Shown piece by piece: positions 47,033 through 54,727 of a stretch of 64,000 nt of DNA. The translations under genes and the position numbers were made by a program. The stretch is from Microbulbifer variabilis (GTDB lineage: Bacteria > Pseudomonadota > Gammaproteobacteria > Pseudomonadales > Cellvibrionaceae): NCBI RefSeq assembly GCF_020524905.1, contig NZ_JAIVKI010000002.1, positions 124,001-188,000 of the forward strand. The letters run 5' to 3'. The notes under the pieces are model-generated. The model was not told the origin of the DNA. It was given only the letters and a program-made list of their open reading frames with translations, and did not search any database. The stretch's first letter is position 1. Each line of letters begins with the position of its first letter.

Positions 47033-48193
47033 TCAAGCAGTTGAGCGTAGTTTCACCAGATCATTAAGCACACCTTCTAGGCCGCCATAAACTGAAATTT
47101 TATCGATGCGATTACTAACCCTTTCCAGAGACTCCAATTCTTTTAAACGCAGCAATGTAGGATTGTTATCCATCATCTTGGCAGTATTATGCAGGGATCG
47201 CATAGCCTGGGTCTCTTCACGTCGCTTTATTAAATTCGCTTCAGATTCTTTTTGTGCTTCTACCACTTGATTGAGAATCATCTTCATATCACCGGGTAAA
47301 ATAATATCTTTCACTCCCACACTGACAATCTCGATACCATACTCAGCTAGTTTTTTTCGGATACCTGTTGCAATGACAATATTCAGGCGATCTTTATCTG
47401 CTAATAAACTATCCAGAGTCTGGGTACCCACCGCTTCTCGCAGATACAGTTGTAGTTCACGATAAATATAGTTTTTGTAGTCACTAAGCTTTAATGCCAA
47501 CCGCTGTGGATCAGTAATTTTGAAACTTCCACTCAGGTTGATACGCAAACTTACCCGATCTTTGGTAAGTATTTCCTGGCCACTCACTTCAATAGTTTGC
47601 AGACGCATATCCATTAATTTTACTGCAATAGAGCGATTGTATTTCCAGAAGCCATAACGACCAGGTTGCAGAACTTTTTCTAGCTTGCCGTTTACAACCA
47701 AAAGGCCTACGTGCTCATCGGGGATTTCATTGTAGCTAATCGCCTGTGCGGCAATGCGCATTTGATTTGCGCGAACACCCCGACCGAGGAGCCCTAGTAC
47801 TTGCTCATCAATTGAGTATTCCTCAGAGATATCCACAATACCCACACGCACGGTTTCAATACCCTTCCATACAGCACGGTAAGTACCGGGAGGAAGGATG
47901 TCCACCAAGTGACCATCCCGATAGAAAAGGCCGACTTGGTGATCTGACAGCTCATAGGACTGCAAATACTCTCCCAGTATTTCTCCGTAAGTGTTCAGTA
48001 GGAACTTTGCCTTGATCGCATCAAAAACCACTTCGGTAATATCATAAGTTTCCACTCGCACATCACCAGAAAGCAGCCAGATTCGGTGACGCCCTGGAGG
48101 TAGCACTCTTTCAAAGCGGCTACGCCGAAACAGTAATGCTCTCTCGCTATCGGCTACATCCACAATCTTCCATATTTTAAAGAGAGATTTCAT
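47033..48193 (-). CDS. Slipin/SPFH-domain protein of the RNA-repair operon
   Basis: 386 residues without an N-terminal membrane helix. The N-terminal half contains three related segments: RALLFRRSRFERVLPPGRHR (about 18-37), QVGLFYRDGHLVDILPPGTY (about 86-105) and HVGLLVVNGKLEKVLQPGRY (about 161-180). The SPFH/Band-7 core follows (QTIEVSGQEILTKDRVSLRINLSGSFKITDPQ, YIYRELQLYLREAVGTQTLDSLL, GIEIVSVGVKDIILPGDMK) with a helical C-terminus. Slipins scaffold membranes or proteases; those linked to rtcB are known by context only. RBS AGAGA; preceded by 620 bp of structured RNA. Confidence 0.85.
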   Translation of the reverse strand: MKSLFKIWKIVDVADSERALLFRRSRFERVLPPGRHRIWLLSGDVRVETYDITEVVFDAIKAKFLLNTYGEILGEYLQSYELSDHQVGLFYRDGHLVDILPPGTYRAVWKGIETVRVGIVDISEEYSIDEQVLGLLGRGVRANQMRIAAQAISYNEIPDEHVGLLVVNGKLEKVLQPGRYGFWKYNRSIAVKLMDMRLQTIEVSGQEILTKDRVSLRINLSGSFKITDPQRLALKLSDYKNYIYRELQLYLREAVGTQTLDSLLADKDRLNIVIATGIRKKLAEYGIEIVSVGVKDIILPGDMKMILNQVVEAQKESEANLIKRREETQAMRSLHNTAKMMDNNPTLLRLKELESLERVSNRIDKISVYGGLEGVLNDLVKLRSTA

Positions 48194-48227
48194 TTCTCTG
48201 ATCTCTTATCTTTTTATTCCTTTGGGT

Positions 48228-48479
48228 GGGGCCCACTCGATCACAGGGTGGCCCAACGCTTGTACACAGTGGAGCAAATTACAGCGGTTTTGCGGAGTTC
48301 TTCATTCACCCCTCCCGGGTAACACAGCCAATATCCCTGGCTAAAATAGAATCAATGCAAATCCTGTAATCCACTCGCACAACGCAAACCCACGCAAGGC
48401 GACACTGTCACCGGTGTGCCTTTGTATTTGACCATTGATGCAAAATCCAACAGTCCAAACCATAGACACAGTGGGCCCC
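48228..48479 (-). ncRNA. Candidate structured RNA closed by a perfect 10-bp stem
   Basis: GGGGCCCACT (48479-48470, read on the minus strand) pairs perfectly with AGTGGGCCCC (48237-48228), enclosing about 230 nt. Inside are hairpins GGTGAC-AGT-GTCGCC and AGCCA-GGGATAT-TGGCT. It lies between the tRNA-like element and the slipin gene. It may be a 5' leader of slipin mRNA or a separate RNA. An open frame overlapping it has no coding signs. Confidence 0.45.
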
Positions 48480-48500
48480 GGATAGATTTCAACAAAGAGG

Positions 48501-48526
48501 ACTTCTTTGTAGGGGTTCGAACCCCA
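48501..48526 (-). ncRNA. T-arm-like hairpin (second tRNA-like remnant)
   Basis: TGGGG-TTCGAAC-CCCTA (48526-48510) has a canonical T-loop TTCGAAC. It is followed by CAAAGAAG, which can pair with the ACTTTG of the upstream tRNA-like acceptor or, locally, form ACAAAGA-AGTCC-TCTTTGT (48510-48492). No D-arm or full acceptor belongs to it, so it is a partial mimic. A small GGC-GAGA-GCC hairpin precedes it, reminiscent of a variable arm. Confidence 0.5.
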
Positions 48527-48564
48527 GGCTCTCGCCTTTCCTTAAGGTCGCTTTCCAGACGACA

Positions 48565-48634
48565 TGACTTTGACAGGAATTGAACCTGTAACAAACCGAT
48601 AAAACGGTTGCTCTACCAATTGAGCTACAAAGTT
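48565..48634 (-). ncRNA. Degenerate tRNA-like RNA in the rtcB operon
   Basis: Folds as a tRNA: acceptor AACTTTG / CAAAGTC (6 of 7 pairs), D-arm TAGCTCAATTGGTAGAGC, anticodon-like arm (A)ACCG / CGGT(T) with a 6-nt loop TTTTAT, 4-nt variable region, T-arm ACAGG-TTCAATT-CCTGT, discriminator A. Departures from a working tRNA: the mismatched first acceptor pair, 6-nt anticodon loop, and TGT where CCA would be. It lies downstream of rtcB on the same strand and would be transcribed from the sigma-54 promoter. It resembles in concept the tRNA-mimic module of YrlA RNAs found with rtcBA in other bacteria. Confidence 0.6.
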
Positions 48635-48651
48635 AGCGTTTGAGTGTTGTT

Positions 48652-48720
48652 CCAGTGGATACACCTGCCGCCAGCGACGATGGTGTCAGGCCGGCATACA
48701 GAACCGGCTCCGCTGACTGG
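48652..48720 (-). ncRNA. Structured segment upstream of the tRNA-like element
   Basis: Nested helices between rtcB and the tRNA-like RNA: CCAGT/ACTGG (48720-48716 with 48656-48652) closes a segment containing GCCGG/CCGGC and ACACC/GGTGT, the latter enclosing GTCG/CGGC. A further GCCC-AAA-GGGC hairpin lies closer to rtcB (about 48751-48761). The folds suggest an RNA of about 240 nt that includes the tRNA-like element, possibly processed from the operon transcript. Confidence 0.4.
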
Positions 48721-48815
48721 GACAAAACATTCAAACTTGTTTGCGGAGAGCCTGCCCTTTGGGCGTAACTTCCGACATTCCTCACTACTAAAGGCCTTTC
48801 CGTGGCCAGCGCTGA

Positions 48816-50045
48816 CTATCCTTTGACGCAGACTACCTGCTTGAGGGTGTAAACGATTTCCACCAGGTCTTGTTGTGCTGCCATAACCTTCTCAATAGGT
48901 TTGTAGGCCGATGGGGTTTCGTCGATCACACCTTCGTCTTTACGGCATTCCACGTCGACAGTAGCCGCGCGATGCTCTTCCAGGGATACCAGTTTTTTCG
49001 CCTTGGTACGGGACATCACCCGCCCGGCACCATGGCTACAGCTGCAGAAGCTTTCTTCGTTTCCTAACCCCCGCACAATAAAAGACTTGGCCCCCATACT
49101 TCCGGGAATAATGCCCATTTCATCAACACGCGCCCTTACAGCTCCCTTGCGGGTTACCAGTACATCCTTGCCGTAGTGGTGCTCGTGGGAAACGTAATTG
49201 TGGTGGCAGTTAACCGCCTCCATACGCGCCTCAAAATCCATGCCCAGTGCCTGCTTCACCGCGCCGATAGTACGCGCCATCATGACCTCGCGATTGATGC
49301 GAGCAAATTCCTGTGCCCACTCTACCGCCTGCACATAGTCATCGAAATGCTCTGTGCCCTCGGGGAAATAGGCCAAGTCGCTATCCGGCAAATGAATATG
49401 CCAACGCTCCATATCCCGCTTGGCTTTCTCGATAAAGTAAGTGCCAATACGGTTACCCACACCGCGAGAACCACTATGTAACATCAGCCACACACTGCCG
49501 TGCTCATCGAGACACATCTCAATAAAATGGTTACCGGTGCCAAGAGTCCCCAAGTGATTGATATTATTGGTATTTTTAAGTACTGGGTGCTTCTCCCTGA
49601 GCAACTCAAACGGCGCTGCCAAAGGCGCCCAACCGGCTAGTGCATCATCTGGCGGATTCTCCCAGGCACCCTTATCCCTACCTCTGCCCCGGTGCCGACC
49701 AGTGCGCCCGTGGGGCACGGCGCGCTCAATGGCATTGCGTACACCCGCCAGGTTATCTGGCAGCTGTGCCGCCGTGAGGCTGGTGCGCACCGCCATCATG
49801 CCGCAGCCAATATCCACACCCACGGCTGCGGGGATTACCGCGCCCAGGGTGGGTACCACACTGCCAATGGTGGCCCCTTTGCCCAGGTGTACATCGGGCA
49901 TTGCCGCCACCCACTTGTGGATAAAAGGCAACTGCGAAATATTTCTGAGCTGAGCCCTGGCTTCTTCTTCAAAGGGCACACCTAAGGTCCAGGACTTAAT
50001 CGGTACCCCACCTGCCTGCATCACTTCATACGGCAATGGTTTCAT
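48816..50045 (-). CDS. rtcB: RNA-splicing ligase RtcB
   Basis: 409 residues. Joins RNA 2',3'-cyclic phosphate or 3'-phosphate ends to 5'-OH ends using GTP and Mn. DVHLGKGATIGSVVP, the metal site GVDIGCGM (Asp78, Cys81), NHLGTLGTGNHFIE, HSGSRGVGN, NCHHNYVSHEHH and the guanylylated histidine His338 in SCSHGAGRVMSR are all present, so it should be active. First gene of the operon, read from a sigma-54 promoter, with a 19-bp tandem repeat in the leader; AGGAG upstream of the ATG. Confidence 0.96.
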   Translation of the reverse strand: MKPLPYEVMQAGGVPIKSWTLGVPFEEEARAQLRNISQLPFIHKWVAAMPDVHLGKGATIGSVVPTLGAVIPAAVGVDIGCGMMAVRTSLTAAQLPDNLAGVRNAIERAVPHGRTGRHRGRGRDKGAWENPPDDALAGWAPLAAPFELLREKHPVLKNTNNINHLGTLGTGNHFIEMCLDEHGSVWLMLHSGSRGVGNRIGTYFIEKAKRDMERWHIHLPDSDLAYFPEGTEHFDDYVQAVEWAQEFARINREVMMARTIGAVKQALGMDFEARMEAVNCHHNYVSHEHHYGKDVLVTRKGAVRARVDEMGIIPGSMGAKSFIVRGLGNEESFCSCSHGAGRVMSRTKAKKLVSLEEHRAATVDVECRKDEGVIDETPSAYKPIEKVMAAQQDLVEIVYTLKQVVCVKG

Positions 50046-50057
50046 CTCTCGCTCCTT

Positions 50058-50095
50058 TTAAATCTCATGAAACCGCTGAAATCTCGTGAAACCGC
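50058..50095 (-). repeat. Tandem 19-bp repeat in the rtcB leader
   Basis: Two adjacent 19-bp units (50058-50076 and 50077-50095) sharing 17 bases; on the minus strand each reads GCGGTTTCAYGAGATTT plus two bases. They lie in the untranslated leader just before the Shine-Dalgarno sequence of rtcB. Could bind a regulator or contribute to leader structure. Confidence 0.7.
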
Positions 50096-50130
50096 GTTAT
50101 CACTTCATGGGTTTCTCTTGCCATTGATAT

Positions 50131-50146
50131 AGCGAATTGGGTGCCA
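50131..50146 (-). promoter_or_regulatory. Sigma-54 promoter of the rtcB operon
   Basis: Minus-strand TGGCAC-CCAAT-TCGCT: -24 GG and -12 GC at the required spacing, perfect -24 half, one mismatch in the -12 half. Start predicted near 50120, about 75 nt before the rtcB ATG. Fits the adjacent sigma-54 activator gene rtcR. Confidence 0.8.
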
Positions 50147-50218
50147 ACTTTTGAAAAAACTTCTGGAAATCATGTAGGTCATTGTTTTTAAAAGAAAAAT
50201 AATTTCATAAGTAGATTT

Positions 50219-50292
50219 CTAAGGAAACCTTAGCCAAGTTGAAAACAATAGATATCTATCTTTTTAGATAGCTATTTATTATTTTAGATAGC
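50219..50292. promoter_or_regulatory. Candidate RtcR-binding region and rtcR start region
   Basis: CTAAGG-AAA-CCTTAG (50219-50233) is a perfect palindrome about 100 bp upstream of the predicted rtcB start, a normal place for a sigma-54 enhancer. TTTTAGATAGC occurs twice, 20 bp apart (50262-50272 and 50282-50292), with an inverted GATATCTATC at 50251-50260. The second copy ends directly at the rtcR ATG, leaving no Shine-Dalgarno sequence. Confidence 0.5.
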
Positions 50293-51894
50293 ATGAAAAC
50301 AGTAGCTATCAGTATTCTCGGTACCACTAAGGATCGGCGCGGCAAAGGCGACAAGCGTTGGGATAAGTGGCGGCCCAATATCTCCATGTGTCAGCACGAT
50401 GACCTACTGATCGATCGGCTGGAACTCCTTTTCGACAACCATTCGAAGAGCCTGGCAGACCAGGTCACCGAGGACATTGCACGCGTTTCCCCTGAAACGG
50501 AGGTGGTCCATCACCGAGTCAACTTCAATGACCCCTGGGATTTCGAGAGTGTGTACAGCAACCTGCTGGATTTCGCTCGCGACTACTCTTTTAAGCCGGA
50601 CCGGGAGCAATACCTGGTACATATCACGACTGGCACCCATGTGGCCCAGATCTGCCTATACCTGCTCACAGAGGCCGGTTATTTCCCTGGGCGCCTGCTG
50701 CAAACTTCTCCTGCACATAAAAACAGTAACCTGCCGGGTCAGTACCAGATTATCGATTTGGATCTATCCAAGTACGACCAGATTGCCTCACGCTTCCAGC
50801 GAGAACACCAGGAGGGCACCACCTACCTGAAAGGAGGCATTGAGACGAATAATCTCGCCTTTAATCAGATGATCGAGCAGTTGGAGCAGGTCTCTATCCG
50901 CTCCGACGCGCCCATTCTGATTACAGGACCGACGGGAGCAGGAAAATCGCAGCTGGCCCAGCGTGTCTATGAGTTACGCAAGCAACGGGGAAAATTGGAA
51001 GGGGGCCTGGTAGCGGTAAACTGCGCTACCCTGCGCGGCGAGAATGCCATGTCCGCCCTATTCGGCCACCGCAAAGGCGCCTTTACCGGTGCCACCACAC
51101 ACCGCCCTGGGCTATTAATGGAGGCGGATAAGGGCCTGCTATTTCTGGATGAAATCGGTGAATTTGGACTGGATGAGCAGGCAATGCTGCTGCGAGCCAT
51201 AGAACACAAGCGCTTTATGCCCTTCGGCTCAGACAAAGAAGTGAGCAGTCACTTCCAGTTGATCGCTGGCACCAACCGGGATCTTGTACAGCTCAGCCGC
51301 GAGGGTAAGTTTCGCGCAGACCTACTGGCTCGTATCGACTTATGGACCTACCGCCTACCCTCCCTGCGTGAGCGCATTGAAGACCTGGAACCCAATATCG
51401 ACTTTGAGCTGGAAGCTTTTTCCAGAAAGTCCGGCCACTTGGTGAGTTTCAATAAAGCGGCACGGGAGAGGTACCTCAACTTTGGCCGTTCAGCAGAGGC
51501 CAGCTGGTCCGCTAACTTCCGCGACCTTAATGCCAGTATCCTGCGTATGGGCACTCTTGCCGATGGTGGGCGCATCACCACTGAAGTGGTGGAGGAGGAA
51601 ATTCAGCGGCTGCGCTTCAAGTGGCAAACCCCAAATAATAATGAAGCATCGCTACCCTTTGCGCGTATCGAAGCGTTACTGGGCCCTGGCAGTTTTGAAC
51701 AAATGGATTACTACGAGCAAATCAAACTGGCAGGGCTAATCCAGGTATGCGAGGAATCCAATTCCATGGCAGAAGCCGGTCGCAAACTATTCCAGGTGAG
51801 TCGCGCCACCAAAAAATCCAATAACGATTCTCACCGGGTGAGGCAATTATTGGAGAAATACGGACTTAAATTTGAGCAGCTTATTAAAACCTAA
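50293..51894 (+). CDS. rtcR: RtcR, sigma-54-dependent activator with CARF-type sensor domain
   Basis: 533 residues. N-terminal regulatory domain (1-180) has a Rossmann/CARF-like core: VAISILGTTKDRRGKG, VHHRVNFNDPWDF and YLVHITTGTHVAQICLYLL (107-125). AAA+ part: Walker A GPTGAGKS (212-219), sigma-54 contact loop GAFTGA (262-267), Walker B LLFLDE (282-287). C-terminal HTH is around 495-533. In E. coli and Salmonella the domain senses RNA ends or tRNA fragments and switches on rtcBA. Divergent from rtcB. Confidence 0.95.
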   Translation: MKTVAISILGTTKDRRGKGDKRWDKWRPNISMCQHDDLLIDRLELLFDNHSKSLADQVTEDIARVSPETEVVHHRVNFNDPWDFESVYSNLLDFARDYSFKPDREQYLVHITTGTHVAQICLYLLTEAGYFPGRLLQTSPAHKNSNLPGQYQIIDLDLSKYDQIASRFQREHQEGTTYLKGGIETNNLAFNQMIEQLEQVSIRSDAPILITGPTGAGKSQLAQRVYELRKQRGKLEGGLVAVNCATLRGENAMSALFGHRKGAFTGATTHRPGLLMEADKGLLFLDEIGEFGLDEQAMLLRAIEHKRFMPFGSDKEVSSHFQLIAGTNRDLVQLSREGKFRADLLARIDLWTYRLPSLRERIEDLEPNIDFELEAFSRKSGHLVSFNKAARERYLNFGRSAEASWSANFRDLNASILRMGTLADGGRITTEVVEEEIQRLRFKWQTPNNNEASLPFARIEALLGPGSFEQMDYYEQIKLAGLIQVCEESNSMAEAGRKLFQVSRATKKSNNDSHRVRQLLEKYGLKFEQLIKT

Positions 51895-52052
51895 ACCCCT
51901 ATTATATCTTCAAGATACAAACCGAATAATTAGACCAAATCTCCAAATCTTATGTTGAACAAAAGAAGTGACTAATATGTAACTGCGATAATACTTTTAC
52001 ATCCAGGATGAAAATATGGTGCTATCCTCACCGTATTAAAACGCCTTATTAA

Positions 52053-52553
52053 TTAACTCTTGGGTAATTGGTAAATATCCCTGTACAGCCCGTCTGGAAA
52101 CTGAATTCTATTTATCTTGATACCGCCTAACCTTTCGACTAGAGAACGGGCCGGGACATTATTATCATTCATATAAGTTTCCACGGAATCCCACTGGAAA
52201 TTAGTATAGGCGTGGTTGATAGCCGCAAGAGAAGCCTCGTGAGCTATGCCTTTGCCCCTAGCCTCGGGCAACAGCCACCAGGTTAATTCCCTTGGCCACC
52301 CGATCCCCTGCCAAAACCCACAGGTACCTAATTGTGTCCCTGTATATTTTTCTTCTATTACCCAAACACCAAACCCACAGAGATACCAGGAACCAAGATC
52401 AGCTTTTAACCTATTCCAAACTTCAATGGGAGAAAGAGGGCCACCGTAATCCCTAGAAGCTTCTTCATCTGTATAAAATAAATTATACAATGAGAGATTG
52501 TCCTTGCCTGGAGCCTTCAATAAAAGTCGTTCTGTCTCTAAATTGGTAATCAT
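52053..52553 (-). CDS. GNAT-family N-acetyltransferase
   Basis: 166 residues, RimJ/L-like. LETERLLLKAPGKDNLSLYN at the start, LTWWLLPEARGKGIAHEASL carries the acetyl-CoA loop (A-R-G-K-G-I-A), then NNVPARSLVERLGGIK. Substrate unknown. A+T-richer than average. No operon partner is visible; the flanking gaps hold nothing recognisable. Confidence 0.82.
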   Translation of the reverse strand: MITNLETERLLLKAPGKDNLSLYNLFYTDEEASRDYGGPLSPIEVWNRLKADLGSWYLCGFGVWVIEEKYTGTQLGTCGFWQGIGWPRELTWWLLPEARGKGIAHEASLAAINHAYTNFQWDSVETYMNDNNVPARSLVERLGGIKINRIQFPDGLYRDIYQLPKS

Positions 52554-52701
52554 ATTTTTATTTTTTAATAGATTTTACAAAAGTTTGTGTGCTGAGATTG
52601 TATTCAGAGCTTCAAATAATCAATAGGTAATTTAACATTAAGAATCTTAAAATATGCCTGATAAGGCACCATCCGCTTTAAGCGAGTGATGCCTAGATAT
52701 T

Positions 52702-54498
52702 TTAAGAGGCTTTCTGCTCGGCAATAAATCGCTGCACCTGCTCTTCCAACATGGAGAGTGGTAGGGCTCCATTTTTTAACAGTGCATCATGGAAAGCGCG
52801 AAGATCAAATTTATCTCCCAGCTCCTTTTCCGCCTGTGCGCGCAACTGGCGGATCTTAATTTCTCCCATTTTGTAAGAGAGAGCTTGGCCCGGCCAGGAA
52901 ATATAACGATCCACTTCTGCGCGTACATTCGCGGGAGATAGGGAGGTATTGCTGGAGAGGAAATCAAGCGCCTGCTGGCGAGTCCAGCCCTGGGAGTGGA
53001 TTCCAGTATCAATCACCAACCGCGCAGCGCGCCACATTTCATAGCTTAGGCGGCCAAAATGCTCATAGGGAGTAGTGTATATGCCCATCTCCTTGCCCAA
53101 GCGCTCGGAGTAAAGTGCCCATCCTTCACCAAATGCACTCAAATACAGATCACGGCGGAAATCCGGCACATTCTCCAGCTCCTGAGACAGGGCGCCTTGC
53201 AGGTGGTGGCCGGGCACCGCCTCATGCAGGGTTAAGGCAGGAAGCTCATACAGTGGGCGCTGATCCAGGCCGTGTGTATTCAGCCAATAGGCCCCACCAC
53301 GGGTGCCACCGATAGCGGCAGGATTATAGGAAGCCGTGGTGTAGTTGGGTGCGATTTCGCTGGGTACCGGAACCACTCCATAGGGAGTGCGTGGCAGCAG
53401 GTTAAAGAACTCCGGTAATACATAGTCGATTCGCTTAGAGATATAGGCAGTCTCTTTCAGCAATTCTTCCGGGGTTTTTGCATAGAACTGGGGATCAGTG
53501 CGAAGAAAATGGGTAAATTCTTCAAAGCTACCCTTAAAACCAGACTCTTTGATAAGCGCTTCCATTTCCGCACGAATGCGCTTCACTTCGGCAAGACCTG
53601 TGCGGTGGATTTCTGTTGGATCCATATCCAGGGTAACGTAATAGCCAATATTGTGGCGGTAGTAATCCTCACCACCAGGCATTTGCTCGACCCCAAGGGT
53701 TTCGCTGGCGGCTTTCAGGTAATCCCCCTCCAGGAAATTTGCTACACGGTCAAAAGCCGGAATGGCTACCTGTTCAATGGCTTCTTTGCCGGCATTGCGC
53801 AGGCGTTGTTGCTCCTCAGCAGTAATTACAGCAGGCATCTCGGTAAAGGGCTTATACAAGCTGCTTTTAGTTGGGTCTTTATAAACCTGGGCTCGCACCG
53901 TAGGCGCTATGCCCTGTACCACTATTTTGGGCAAGACAAAACCTGTGCGGATACCCTCGCGCATATTGGTAATATTCTCATCGAAGAAGCGGCCAAACTC
54001 GCGGATACGAGCGATGTAATCCTCGTAATCGGCGACGCTGGTCATCGCCAGACCACGGTGCGCATCCAGGGCTTCTCCGAAAAAACTGGAGAAGGTATTA
54101 AGCGGTATGCGCTTCAAGAATAACTGATTGGCCTCGATGGAATTTTCCAGTACCCAGGAAAGTAATTCTCGATTTACCTGATCGGAACTCTCCAGTTTGC
54201 TGGCATCTATGGACTGCAGGCGCTGCAGTAACTCTTGTTCGGTCTTCAATCGACGCGCTCTATCCTCGGTAGTCACCCCAGGCAGTTGACGATTATATTC
54301 TGACACCCCCATACGCCCGGCGGTTATCGGATTCTCACGCAAAGAGTACTGCCAGTGATCTTCGATCAAATCCTGCAGTCGCTCGGTTGCCGTTGCGGCC
54401 CAGGATGTGGGAGCCAGCACCCAAGTGACCAAGATAAAGCCAGATGCCCGCTTGAGGTATTTTGCCAAGGCCTTGCCGGATTTCACGCTACTCTCCAT
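52702..54498 (-). CDS. Exported DUF885-family metallopeptidase-like protein
   Basis: About 598 residues from ATG 54498 (the frame is open 33 bases further). Signal peptide ASGFILVTWVLAPTSWA. The zinc motif LHEAVPGHHLQ matches the HExxxH-type sequence of DUF885 (M32-like) proteins, and GEGWALYSERLGKEMGIY supplies a glutamate ligand. The C-terminus PGQALSYKMGEIKIRQLR is the classic family tail. Periplasmic peptidase is likely; substrate unknown. Confidence 0.9.
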   Translation of the reverse strand: MESSVKSGKALAKYLKRASGFILVTWVLAPTSWAATATERLQDLIEDHWQYSLRENPITAGRMGVSEYNRQLPGVTTEDRARRLKTEQELLQRLQSIDASKLESSDQVNRELLSWVLENSIEANQLFLKRIPLNTFSSFFGEALDAHRGLAMTSVADYEDYIARIREFGRFFDENITNMREGIRTGFVLPKIVVQGIAPTVRAQVYKDPTKSSLYKPFTEMPAVITAEEQQRLRNAGKEAIEQVAIPAFDRVANFLEGDYLKAASETLGVEQMPGGEDYYRHNIGYYVTLDMDPTEIHRTGLAEVKRIRAEMEALIKESGFKGSFEEFTHFLRTDPQFYAKTPEELLKETAYISKRIDYVLPEFFNLLPRTPYGVVPVPSEIAPNYTTASYNPAAIGGTRGGAYWLNTHGLDQRPLYELPALTLHEAVPGHHLQGALSQELENVPDFRRDLYLSAFGEGWALYSERLGKEMGIYTTPYEHFGRLSYEMWRAARLVIDTGIHSQGWTRQQALDFLSSNTSLSPANVRAEVDRYISWPGQALSYKMGEIKIRQLRAQAEKELGDKFDLRAFHDALLKNGALPLSMLEEQVQRFIAEQKAS

Positions 54499-54727
54499 TA
54501 ATTCTGTTCGCGAGTGCTCCGTTTGTTGCACTCAAAAGTGTTTTTGTAATGATCGGTCAACCTTAACACGAGTGACACTCGGCGAGATTGCTATCTGTGA
54601 CCCTGGAACCAGGAAGGTTTTATGACTTATGGGTGAGCAAATGGGAAATTGGGTGAGAGCAGAAGCGGGAAGTGCAATACATTAAAGGAACCGCCATACC
54701 TGCGGCTCCCTCAATATCTGTGGCTAG

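Noticed and set aside
48352..48594. 80-residue minus-strand frame between rtcB and slipin
   Set aside because: It covers the T-arm-like hairpin and the structured element, has no ribosome site, and the RNA folding explains the region better.
48565..48634. Ordinary functional tRNA gene
   Set aside because: Six-base anticodon loop, mismatched first acceptor pair and absence of CCA argue against it.
50293..50832. CRISPR-associated (CARF) domain as a sign of a CRISPR locus
   Set aside because: The domain belongs to RtcR; there is no repeat-spacer array or cas gene in the window.
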